A stretch of 64,000 nucleotides of DNA from Ignisphaera aggregans DSM 17230 (GTDB lineage: Archaea > Thermoproteota > Thermoprotei_A > Sulfolobales > Ignisphaeraceae): NCBI GenBank assembly GCA_000145985.1, contig CP002098.1, positions 1,778,501 to 1,842,500 on the forward strand. Reading direction: 5' to 3'. This document shows positions 25,850-33,807 of this stretch, piece after piece. A program made the position numbers and the translations under genes. Below the pieces are notes generated by a model. The model saw only the letters and a program-made list of their open reading frames with translations, ran no database searches and was not told the origin of the DNA. Every line of letters starts with the position of its first letter. Position 1 is the first letter of the stretch.

Positions 25850-26986
25850 TCATCCTTGTCTAAGCTTAAACGATATCAAATACCTAATAAGATCTAGAGG
25901 TAATTTTTCATGTCTATCATAATCAAGTTGTGAAACCTCTAATTCAATAGAGAACGTAGAGTCAAGGAACATAGAGTTCTTCAACATTCCGACGATCCTC
26001 CATAGAGAACGTTTAAAGATGTATTGTATCCATAGCTCAGATAGCATCTCTCTAACTTCTTTCTGCCTAGCTATATCATTAATACCGATATTTCTTGCAT
26101 AAACATTAGACATCCTTGATATAGCATAAAGTCCTCCACCACTAATGCTTTTTACCATACCTATTGCATCACCTAAAGCACATATATTATCTCTACATAT
26201 AGACTTTGGATATCCTTGTAACACCTTTCCACCATACGTATCAGTTATGCTATTTATACTCATTTTAAGTCTCTTCGACAAAATCTTTCTAAAAATGGAA
26301 AGCATTTCCATAGGTTTTTCATTACATGCTAGACCTATGACCCCTCTATTCTCGGTAATAGGTATAAACCATCCGAACCCTCCACCAAAGATTATTGGAT
26401 CAAAGAATACATATAGTGTATCCTTATCCACATTTTTAGAACTATATATAACGTCCTGTTGTACACCATGAAGAGGTTTAATCATAGCATTGAGACCTAC
26501 ATCTAAGGATAGCTTATTTGGATAACCTTCACCTATTATAATGTAATCAAATCTTTTTCTGATGACATCCTTTGTTGATAGGTCATGGATAACCAAATCA
26601 TTACCTCCTTTAGTATCTATCATTAGTATCTTTTTGCTCAATTGTATATCTATTCCATTTGCTATGAGCGTTCTATAAAGCTCCATTTCATGTTTAACAC
26701 GATCAATTTTGTATGCTATAGTATTGCTACATCTTAACGTTATCCTTATATATGGTAGTATGTGAAATTCGATATTTCTATACTTATTTTCAACGTATTT
26801 TAAGCCATAAGGTAATAGTGATAGAGTTTCAGGTGATATTATACCAGCACAATGCTTTCTTGGTATTTTAGCTCTTTGCTCAAATAATATAATCTGTGAT
26901 ATTGTTCTGTTAGATAAAGCATAGTATGCCGTTAATAATCCACTTATACCAGCTCCAATAATTGCTAGAGTAGACAAATTGCTCAA
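25850..26986 (-). CDS. Geranylgeranyl reductase-family FAD-dependent oxidoreductase
   Basis: The 378-residue flavoprotein starts with the dinucleotide motif 'IIGAGISGLLTAYYA', followed by a KHCAGIIS segment, the (P)xxxCxG element of the geranylgeranyl reductase family. The later FAD motif reads 'NICALGDAIGMVKSISGGG'. This family saturates isoprenoid chains of archaeal lipids or related compounds. No membrane segment is seen. The start codon is TTG. It is divergent from the peptidase gene with a short shared promoter region. Confidence 0.8.
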   Translation of the reverse strand: MSNLSTLAIIGAGISGLLTAYYALSNRTISQIILFEQRAKIPRKHCAGIISPETLSLLPYGLKYVENKYRNIEFHILPYIRITLRCSNTIAYKIDRVKHEMELYRTLIANGIDIQLSKKILMIDTKGGNDLVIHDLSTKDVIRKRFDYIIIGEGYPNKLSLDVGLNAMIKPLHGVQQDVIYSSKNVDKDTLYVFFDPIIFGGGFGWFIPITENRGVIGLACNEKPMEMLSIFRKILSKRLKMSINSITDTYGGKVLQGYPKSICRDNICALGDAIGMVKSISGGGLYAISRMSNVYARNIGINDIARQKEVREMLSELWIQYIFKRSLWRIVGMLKNSMFLDSTFSIELEVSQLDYDRHEKLPLDLIRYLISFKLRQG

Positions 26987-27044
26987 CCAAACATTTTTAT
27001 ACTTCCAAAACTATTTAGTTTGCAAGTTAATAGAGGGGATATAT

Positions 27045-28772
27045 ATGTTTCGAGAGATCTTTACCACATTAGAGAGGTATTATTCATTAAGAGAAGTAGT
27101 GGATTTTGCTGCATTTCTTTCAAAATACAATAGAATTCAGGGGAGTAGTGATCTCGAAAGAGCTATGATGGCTATAGTTGATATCTTAAAGGATTTAGGA
27201 AACATACAATTGAATACCTATGTATATAGCTATAGCGAAAGATATGGTATACATCTTCCGGTAGTAGGATGGGATGTTAATGAATGTTTTATAGAGATGG
27301 TTAAACCTAGTAAAAGAATTATACATTCATTTATTAATTCTAAAACATGTGTTGTAGCCCATAGCCCACCTGGTGATGTTGAAGCTCAGGTTGTATATGT
27401 TGGTGAAGGCTCTGAAGAGAATAGTTATAGAAATGTTGATGGAAAGATAATTCTGGCTTATGGAAATCCCTACCTAGTTTATAGAATAGGAAGTGAGCTA
27501 GGGGCAAAGGGATTTATATTCTTTAGAACTACTTCACCAGGTAATTCAGTACCATATCTATCCCTATTTCTTACACCAGATGAAGCAAAGCACTTCACAG
27601 CTCCAGCTGCAAGTATTTCTCATAGTGAGGCACAGAGAATTATTAGGTATTTGGAGAAGGGTGAGGAGGTAACTATGAGAATATTTGTAGATTCCATTTT
27701 TAGAAGTGATGCAAAGATAATAGTTGTTGAGGCAGGTATTGGAGAAGGAGAAAAGGAGCTACATATCTATGCACATGCATGTCATCCTGCTGGTACAGTT
27801 AATGATAATATAAGTGGTACTGCATCTCTTTTAGAGCTTTTAATAGCCTTTAATAGAGCTATAGATAGAAATATGCTTAATATTCCAAAAGAAATGAGAT
27901 TGACATTTATATGGTTTCCAGAATATTATGGTTCTTTACCATATCTTATCGAAAAAGTTGAAAATAGAAATATGAAGATAGATTTTGGTGTAAATCTAGA
28001 TATGATTGGCGAGAAGCAGGAGGTTACAGGGTCTACACTCAATATCATTCGACCCCCTACATTCCTCTCAAATAAACTTTATGAGTCAGTAACGGTAGCC
28101 TCATTGCTCAATACACTATCCCTTAACTCTACATTCTCCAACATGCAAAATGTACTCTCCTATAGAATAGATATAGTACCATACGATGGTGGTAGTGATC
28201 ATGACATATATTTGCAATTCGATATCCCATCTATTATGTTAAACCAATGGCCAGATAAATTCTATCATACTGACCAAGATACTATAGATAAGTTTGACCC
28301 AATTATAGCCTCAAGAATAGTTATAGCAATAGGAGCTCCCTTGTATGCCTTAGCAACAGGTAGCATAGATAAGACAATGCTATCGAATATTATTGATGCC
28401 TATGAAAAATTTCTTCAAGGTTACTCGAAAATGAAGAGAATATTCTCTACAAGCTCCACTACAAATAGCTATAGTAGTATAGATCACGAGAAGAGATATA
28501 AGTATATAGGTCCTAAAGGCATAATTAGCTTAAGGTATCTAGTTAACATATTACCAAGAGAAACATTTAGCAATATAAAAGATATAATCAATAATAGCTT
28601 TATGCAATTTCTCTTCACCAGATACATTCCCCTATCACTAATGACCTCAGCTAGAAGTCTTAATGAGATTAGAGAATTAATTGAAAATGAATATGGAGTT
28701 AGAATAGAATTGGATAAGATAAAGAAGATGATAGTGTATCTTGAGAAACTCGGTCTAATTACAGCTACATAA
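27045..28772 (+). CDS. M28-like metallopeptidase (DUF4910 type) with C-terminal winged-helix-like region
   Basis: The 575-residue protein has a probable zinc aminopeptidase core: HACHPAGTVNDNISGTA carries the metal-binding His and Asp, 'WFPEYYG' the catalytic Glu region, NLDMIGE an acidic ligand, and DKFYHTDQDT the last His. A protease-associated-like insert (about 100-210) lies in front. The last 60 residues, with IRELIENEYG and IVYLEKLGLI, look like a winged helix. The ATG at 27045 is preferred because AGAGGGGA stands just before it; upstream codons overlap the divergent gene. No signal peptide is visible, so it probably acts in the cytoplasm. Confidence 0.75.
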   Translation: MFREIFTTLERYYSLREVVDFAAFLSKYNRIQGSSDLERAMMAIVDILKDLGNIQLNTYVYSYSERYGIHLPVVGWDVNECFIEMVKPSKRIIHSFINSKTCVVAHSPPGDVEAQVVYVGEGSEENSYRNVDGKIILAYGNPYLVYRIGSELGAKGFIFFRTTSPGNSVPYLSLFLTPDEAKHFTAPAASISHSEAQRIIRYLEKGEEVTMRIFVDSIFRSDAKIIVVEAGIGEGEKELHIYAHACHPAGTVNDNISGTASLLELLIAFNRAIDRNMLNIPKEMRLTFIWFPEYYGSLPYLIEKVENRNMKIDFGVNLDMIGEKQEVTGSTLNIIRPPTFLSNKLYESVTVASLLNTLSLNSTFSNMQNVLSYRIDIVPYDGGSDHDIYLQFDIPSIMLNQWPDKFYHTDQDTIDKFDPIIASRIVIAIGAPLYALATGSIDKTMLSNIIDAYEKFLQGYSKMKRIFSTSSTTNSYSSIDHEKRYKYIGPKGIISLRYLVNILPRETFSNIKDIINNSFMQFLFTRYIPLSLMTSARSLNEIRELIENEYGVRIELDKIKKMIVYLEKLGLITAT

Positions 28773-28888
28773 CTCCCTACAGCCTTTAGATGACCCCTAC
28801 AGTCTTGACGAGTTCAAGGCTTCTATACCCATAGCTGCTTTGCATATAGATCTAACAAAATATTGATAGGAATGCAAGTTAGTTATAA

Positions 28889-29614
28889 TTAAAGTATGCT
28901 ACAGATGGGACAATTGGGATCTCTTTTTATGGCTATAATCTTGAAGTCCATTGTATATAAATCAACTATCAAAAGTCTTCCAATTAGAGGTTCGCCGATA
29001 CCCAAGATCACCTTTATAGCTTCTGCAGCTTCCAAGACCCCTAGCACTCCTGGGGTAACTCCTATTACAGGTATTTTCTCTCTAGATCTTGCTTTTCTAA
29101 TTAAACAATAGAGGCATGGTCCCTTTCCTGGAAATATTGTTGTTATTTGTCCATACCATCCCTCTATACCAGCATGTACAAATGGTTTTCTATATTTAAC
29201 ACAGAGTTTATTTAGAATAAAACGAGGTTCCCAGCTATCTAGCGCATCAATAGCTATATCAACCTTTTTAATAAGCTCTTCACCTAGTTCATATGTGAAG
29301 GTATCTTCAAGACATTCAATATTAATCTCAGGATTTAATTTCCTAAGCTTCTCACATGCTATTTTAGCCTTAGGTTTACCCAAATCTTCTTCACTATAGA
29401 GTATCTGTCTATTCAGATTACTAAGCTCCACAATCCCATTGTCAATCAGGATTATATTGCCAATTCCAGCAACAGCTAAGTAGTTTAGAGCTGCTGATCC
29501 CAGACCCCCAGCACCAACAACTAAAATCCTTGAATCTTTTAAACGTTTTTGATTCTCAACTCCTAACAATATTATCTGTCTATCATATCTCTCCATAGAT
29601 CTAGAATCCATCAT
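28889..29614 (-). CDS. ThiF/MoeB/HesA-family E1-like adenylyltransferase
   Basis: The 241-residue protein activates the C-terminal glycine of a ubiquitin-like sulfur carrier. It has the ATP motif VVGAGGLGSAALNYLA, the 'LIDNGIVELSNLNRQILY' region with the Arg finger, and a structural zinc site from CLYC and CPIC near the end. No MoaD/ThiS gene lies next to it. The two MoeA genes 4 kb away suggest molybdopterin sulfuration, but tRNA thiolation (Urm1-like) is equally possible. Confidence 0.88.
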   Translation of the reverse strand: MMDSRSMERYDRQIILLGVENQKRLKDSRILVVGAGGLGSAALNYLAVAGIGNIILIDNGIVELSNLNRQILYSEEDLGKPKAKIACEKLRKLNPEINIECLEDTFTYELGEELIKKVDIAIDALDSWEPRFILNKLCVKYRKPFVHAGIEGWYGQITTIFPGKGPCLYCLIRKARSREKIPVIGVTPGVLGVLEAAEAIKVILGIGEPLIGRLLIVDLYTMDFKIIAIKRDPNCPICSIL

Positions 29615-29748
29615 CCTTCTACACCAGCCAAAGATATTAGGTACTATATAAAGTCATCTATTATTGAGATATTTATAGCTCTAACATTCATTATAACTTA
29701 TATAATGATTTTCCTATAAAATTATTTAAGCAGATTGGGATTCCAACC

Positions 29749-31347
29749 ATGTATTTAGTGGGAACACTTGAAATTGTTTTTAACAGACCATTAACATCTG
29801 AGGAAAATATAGTTCAATACATAGCTCAACTTATAGAATTCTTAAATAATGATTATCTAAAGAGAGGTGCGAGAGACCCTAAAGAAGCAGCAACAATAAA
29901 AAACTATAGAATAGATGAATCAAAAATTGTGCTTGAGATTGAGACTGGGGTAAAGGTGAGACTTGATGAAGCTTCTCTAAGGATAAGGAATGTATTGGCA
30001 TCAAATTTAGGACGAAAATATAGGCTTGGTATACGTAGCTTATTGTTAAGAAATCCTAAGGTGATTATTGATGGAAGAACAGATGTATCAATTAGAATAC
30101 CCATAGTTAAGAATATTATTCAAAATGAAAATAGTACTGTTATAGAGCTAGTAGATCTTGATGAATCTGATATAAAGAAGCCTTTATTTTTAAGATTTCT
30201 AAGGCTATTGGAAGAAAAAGAACAGAGGTTAAAATGGGGTGGAAAAGCAGAACACTGGTCGCTTCTAAAATCAAGTGGGATAAAGATATCATCACCAATC
30301 AATGTTGATCCAAATAAAGTACTTGAAGATATAGGATGGATAAAGAGAATGTCCATAGGACAATGGCTCTATACGCCACCCCTTACCCATCTACTAAATG
30401 CTCTTAAGAAGTTGTTTATTGATGAGGTTCTAAAGCCCCTAGGTTTTGAAGAAGCTATATTTCCTAAGATGTACCCCCTTGAAGTAGGTATAAAGACAGG
30501 GCATCTTAAAGGTGTAATAAATTCAATGATATTTGCTTCATTGCCAAAGAGCTTTAATATTTCAGAATTTGAGGATCTTATAGACTATATATATGTAATG
30601 GATGAAGTCTCTCCTGAGGATCTCCAAAAATATCTGAAACCTCCATCATACTTTCTCTGCTTTGCACAATGTGAACCTTTCTATTGGTTTTTCGAAAATG
30701 AAATACTAGATGATGAATCTCTTCCAATTAAATGGTACGACCATAGTGGACCTTCCTATAGATGGGAATCTGGAGGAATACATGGTATTGAAAGAGTAAT
30801 AGAATTTCATAGAATTGAAGTTGTCTGGCTTGGAAAACCTGAACAAGTCATAGAAATAAGAAATGAATTGCTTAACAAATATGAGTATTTTATGGATAAA
30901 GTTCTAGACTTAGAATGGAGAATGGCATGGGTAACACCATGGTATTATGAACAGACAGGGATCACACAAAAAGTAGAGATGGATATAGATAGACCTGGCA
31001 CAATAGATTTTGAGGCATGGTTACCGTATAGAGGACCTAGAGACGATAATAAGAATTGGTTAGAAATAGGTAATATTTCCATCCATGGAACTAAGTTTAC
31101 AGAGTCTTTTAGAATTAAGCATAATAGAGGAGAAATACTATGGACAGGATGTTCCGGTTTCGGATCAGAAAGATGGTTAATAGCGCTATTAGCACAAAAG
31201 GGTCTTAATCCAGAGAACTGGCCTAAGAAATTCTTTGAGTATGTAAGTGCATCGCCATTTCCACGTTCAATTAGGACTGTTACCTATCCAAAGACAAACG
31301 AAGGTAAAGAATTGCTTAATAAGATCATTAGTGCATTTAGGTGGTAA
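29749..31347 (+). CDS. Type 2 (methanogen-type) seryl-tRNA synthetase
   Basis: This 532-residue class II synthetase is of the rare SerRS type. It has the unusual N-terminal tRNA-binding domain (about 1-165), not the long coiled coil of ordinary SerRS. The active-site zinc ligands expected for type 2 enzymes are present: Cys304 (or Cys308) in FLCFAQC, a Glu in the HRIEVVW region and Cys468 in WTGCSGFGSERW. Motif 3 is GFGSERW. I know this type chiefly from methanogens, so its presence here is notable. The next gene starts 2 bp downstream. Confidence 0.85.
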   Translation: MYLVGTLEIVFNRPLTSEENIVQYIAQLIEFLNNDYLKRGARDPKEAATIKNYRIDESKIVLEIETGVKVRLDEASLRIRNVLASNLGRKYRLGIRSLLLRNPKVIIDGRTDVSIRIPIVKNIIQNENSTVIELVDLDESDIKKPLFLRFLRLLEEKEQRLKWGGKAEHWSLLKSSGIKISSPINVDPNKVLEDIGWIKRMSIGQWLYTPPLTHLLNALKKLFIDEVLKPLGFEEAIFPKMYPLEVGIKTGHLKGVINSMIFASLPKSFNISEFEDLIDYIYVMDEVSPEDLQKYLKPPSYFLCFAQCEPFYWFFENEILDDESLPIKWYDHSGPSYRWESGGIHGIERVIEFHRIEVVWLGKPEQVIEIRNELLNKYEYFMDKVLDLEWRMAWVTPWYYEQTGITQKVEMDIDRPGTIDFEAWLPYRGPRDDNKNWLEIGNISIHGTKFTESFRIKHNRGEILWTGCSGFGSERWLIALLAQKGLNPENWPKKFFEYVSASPFPRSIRTVTYPKTNEGKELLNKIISAFRW

Positions 31348-31349
31348 CA

Positions 31350-32030
31350 ATGGGTATCCTAGTTAATGAAGCTCGTAAAAAACCTCTTTTACAAGTAGCA
31401 CTAGATTTTACAGATTTAGATACTGCCACTAATGTTGCTCTAAGTGTAGCAAAAGCAGGAGTGGATATAATTGAGATTGGTACACCATTAATTAAATGCT
31501 GTGGTCTTAATTCCATTAGGAGGATAAAGAGCGTCGTCAATGCTAATATATTCTTGGCAGATTTAAAAACGGTTGATGCATATGATTACGAATTCCAGCC
31601 CTATATATCAAATGGAGCAAATGCTGTTACAATGCTAGGTGTAGTCGATGATGATATTATAAACGATGCTGTTAATTTGTGTAAGAGATTGGGGGCAGAT
31701 CTAGTTGTAGATTTAATCTATGTTCAAAATCCTGTTAGAAGAGCTTTGAGACTTGCTGAAATAGGTGTAGAAGTAGTATCGCTCCATGTCGGTGTAGATG
31801 TACAGAAAAAACGTGGTGTTACAGCTAAGGAACTATTAAAAGAGATTGAAGAAATATCTTCAAGTGATGTCATAGTATCTGTAGCAGGAGGTATAAAACC
31901 CTCTGAAATTAGCCAATTCATTGAATATGGAGCAAAAATAATTGTTATAGGTTCAGCAATAACCAAGAGCCCAGATCCATATAAATCATCATTAGAAGCC
32001 ATTAACATATTAAATAAATATAGAACGTGA
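31350..32030 (+). CDS. 3-hexulose-6-phosphate synthase (OMPDC superfamily)
   Basis: The 226-residue (beta/alpha)8 protein has the HPS signature 'IEIGTPLIK' and ADLKTVDAYDYE, in place of the OMP decarboxylase DxKxxD context, then HVGVDVQ and a phosphate loop in 'VAGGIKPSEI' and 'IVIGSAIT'. In archaea HPS usually runs in reverse to make ribulose 5-phosphate from hexulose 6-phosphate, supplying pentoses. The ATG at 31350 is favoured by GGTGG seven bases upstream; a GTG at 31341 lies inside the SerRS gene. Confidence 0.85.
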   Translation: MGILVNEARKKPLLQVALDFTDLDTATNVALSVAKAGVDIIEIGTPLIKCCGLNSIRRIKSVVNANIFLADLKTVDAYDYEFQPYISNGANAVTMLGVVDDDIINDAVNLCKRLGADLVVDLIYVQNPVRRALRLAEIGVEVVSLHVGVDVQKKRGVTAKELLKEIEEISSSDVIVSVAGGIKPSEISQFIEYGAKIIVIGSAITKSPDPYKSSLEAINILNKYRT

Positions 32031-32111
32031 GATCTTTGAATAAATTAATTTTAGTTTTATTATCGAAAACCTTAATAACAGTGTTAAAGAATTTAGCTTA
32101 AGGTAGAACCT

Positions 32112-32450
32112 ATGAGTAGCGAGGATGTTAAGAAGAAGATAATAGATTTGCTAAAGACTGTTTACGATCCAGAGATACCTATAAACATATATGACCTTGG
32201 ACTTGTATATAATATAGAGGTAGAGGGTAATACAATAAACGTGACCTTAGGTTTAACAACCCCATTCTGTCCTATGGCCTTCATGGTTGTACAACAAGCA
32301 GAACATATCTTAAAACAATCATTTCCTGATAAAGAGATAAAGGTTAATCTAGACTTAGAAAGAATTTGGAATCCCCAGATGATGACTGAAGAAGGTAGAA
32401 GGCTTTTCAAGATACTCTATGGTTATGATCCCGCCGAAAAAACTGCTTAG
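32112..32450 (+). CDS. MIP18/SufT-family (DUF59) iron-sulfur assembly protein
   Basis: The 112-residue DUF59 protein has the pattern 'VYDPEIPINIYDLGLVYNIE' and 'TTPFCPMA', including the reactive Cys of the family. Members help load [4Fe-4S] clusters onto target proteins. The C-terminus 'ERIWNPQMMTEEGRR' is typical. It stands alone between HPS and PsmB. A TATA-like element ttttatta about 55 nt upstream suggests its own promoter. Confidence 0.88.
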   Translation: MSSEDVKKKIIDLLKTVYDPEIPINIYDLGLVYNIEVEGNTINVTLGLTTPFCPMAFMVVQQAEHILKQSFPDKEIKVNLDLERIWNPQMMTEEGRRLFKILYGYDPAEKTA

Positions 32451-32500
32451 CTAAATCTATACTATTGATCATTAGCAACCGAAATAGTTTTTATTCTGGA

Positions 32501-32510
32501 TATTTAATAT
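32501..32510 (+). promoter_or_regulatory. TATA box of the proteasome beta gene
   Basis: tatttaatat is centred about 26 nt before the ATG at 32531. At the usual archaeal spacing, transcription would start at or within a few bases of the ATG, giving a leaderless mRNA. This supports 32531 as the start rather than an in-frame start at 32465 upstream of the TATA box. Confidence 0.55.
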
Positions 32511-32530
32511 ATAGCTTAAGGGATAAGATC

Positions 32531-33133
32531 ATGACATATGAAAGACTTGTCACAGGAGCTACTGCTGTAGGAATCAAGGTTAATGATGGTGTTGTTGTAG
32601 CTGCAGAAAAGAGGATAAGCTATGGTGGATATATTGTTAGTAGAGCAGGTAAGAAAGTATTTAGAATAGCTGATCATATGGTAATTGCTGCTGCAGGACT
32701 ATTTGCAGATATGCAATCGTTAAGTAGGATAATAAGTGCTGAGATAATGTATAGAGAGCTATTATCATCATCTAAGATGAGAGTAAGAGCTGCGGCAAAA
32801 CTTCTCTCAGCTATTCTATATAGCTATAAGCTTATGCCATTTCTATCAGAAATAATATTTGCAGGATTTGATGAAGAGGGATACCATCTCTATGTGCTAG
32901 ACCCTGTAGGCTCTATAATAGAGGATGACTATGCCGCTATAGGAACTGGTGCAAGTATAGCGATAGGTGTTATAGAATCTGAATACAAAAATACTTTAAC
33001 TATAGACCAGGCCACAGAATTAGCAATAAAATCTGTTAAAGCTGCTATATCTAGAGATGCTGTTTCTGGTGATGGAATAGATATAGCTGTTGTAACAAAT
33101 AATGGTATTAATGAGAGAAGTATCTTATTATAG
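32531..33133 (+). CDS. psmB: Proteasome beta subunit lacking the catalytic threonine
   Basis: The 200-residue protein aligns without gaps to the archaeal 20S beta subunit: VGIKVNDGVVVAAEKR, then RAGKKVF, GDGIDIAVV. At the position of mature Thr1 it has Ala10 (G-A-T-A-V-G instead of G-T-T-x-V-G), while the acidic residue at mature 17 (Glu26) and Lys33 (Lys42) remain. It cannot form the usual N-terminal nucleophile. Crenarchaea typically encode two beta subunits, one of them non-catalytic; this is most likely the structural one, assembled with an active partner encoded elsewhere. The propeptide before the site is only nine residues. Confidence 0.88.
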   Translation: MTYERLVTGATAVGIKVNDGVVVAAEKRISYGGYIVSRAGKKVFRIADHMVIAAAGLFADMQSLSRIISAEIMYRELLSSSKMRVRAAAKLLSAILYSYKLMPFLSEIIFAGFDEEGYHLYVLDPVGSIIEDDYAAIGTGASIAIGVIESEYKNTLTIDQATELAIKSVKAAISRDAVSGDGIDIAVVTNNGINERSILL

Positions 33134-33143
33134 TGTATAACAG

Positions 33144-33806
33144 ATGCATATGATATTTGACATAGAGAGAGCTAAGAGAGCTCAAATAGAGTTAAGCAAA
33201 CGTGTAGTTATTGAAGAAATAGATTTGAATAGAGTTGACATAATAGCAGGACTTGATGTTAGTTATAGAGGTAATATAGGTGTAGCTACAGCTATAGCAT
33301 ATAATATAAAGAAAATGAAAGAAGAATGTAGCGTTAGTGTGGGAGGAAAGGTTGAGATACCATATATACCTGGATTATTAGCTTTTAGAGAAGCTCCACT
33401 AATGATAAAAGCATTAATTAAACTAAAGGAAGAGTGTATAGAGCCTGATATACTTATGGTTAATGGGCATGGCATTGCACATCCAAGAAGACTTGGAATA
33501 GCATCACATCTTGGTGTTGTAATGGATATGCCTTCAATAGGTATCGCAAAATCGTTTCTATATGGCTATATAGATTTTATAGATGGTAGTAAGGTTATTA
33601 TTGTTGATGGAAGAATTGTTGGATATGTTGTTAAAAAGAATAGAAATGAAATCTATGTTTCTGCCGGACATAAAATAGCTCCACACCAAGCATTAAAGAT
33701 ATCGCTAGAAACATGGCTAGATAACCATAGATTTCCAGAACCTATATATCTAGCTGATATGATATCGCGAAAAATGCTTAAGGATAATCTTTTAAAATAT
33801 AAATAG
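33144..33806 (+). CDS. nfi: Endonuclease V (deaminated-base repair)
   Basis: The 220-residue RNase H-like nuclease cuts next to deoxyinosine. Visible family elements are 'IIAGLDVSY' (first catalytic Asp), 'ILMVNGHGIAHPRRLGIASH' (in part: NGHGIAHPRRLG) with 'GVVMDMPSIGIAKS' (second Asp and Lys), and 'VSAGHKIAPHQAL' (third metal region). The length is normal. It is 10 bp from psmB and 1 bp from the convergent MoeA gene. Confidence 0.93.
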   Translation: MHMIFDIERAKRAQIELSKRVVIEEIDLNRVDIIAGLDVSYRGNIGVATAIAYNIKKMKEECSVSVGGKVEIPYIPGLLAFREAPLMIKALIKLKEECIEPDILMVNGHGIAHPRRLGIASHLGVVMDMPSIGIAKSFLYGYIDFIDGSKVIIVDGRIVGYVVKKNRNEIYVSAGHKIAPHQALKISLETWLDNHRFPEPIYLADMISRKMLKDNLLKYK

Positions 33807-33807
33807 G

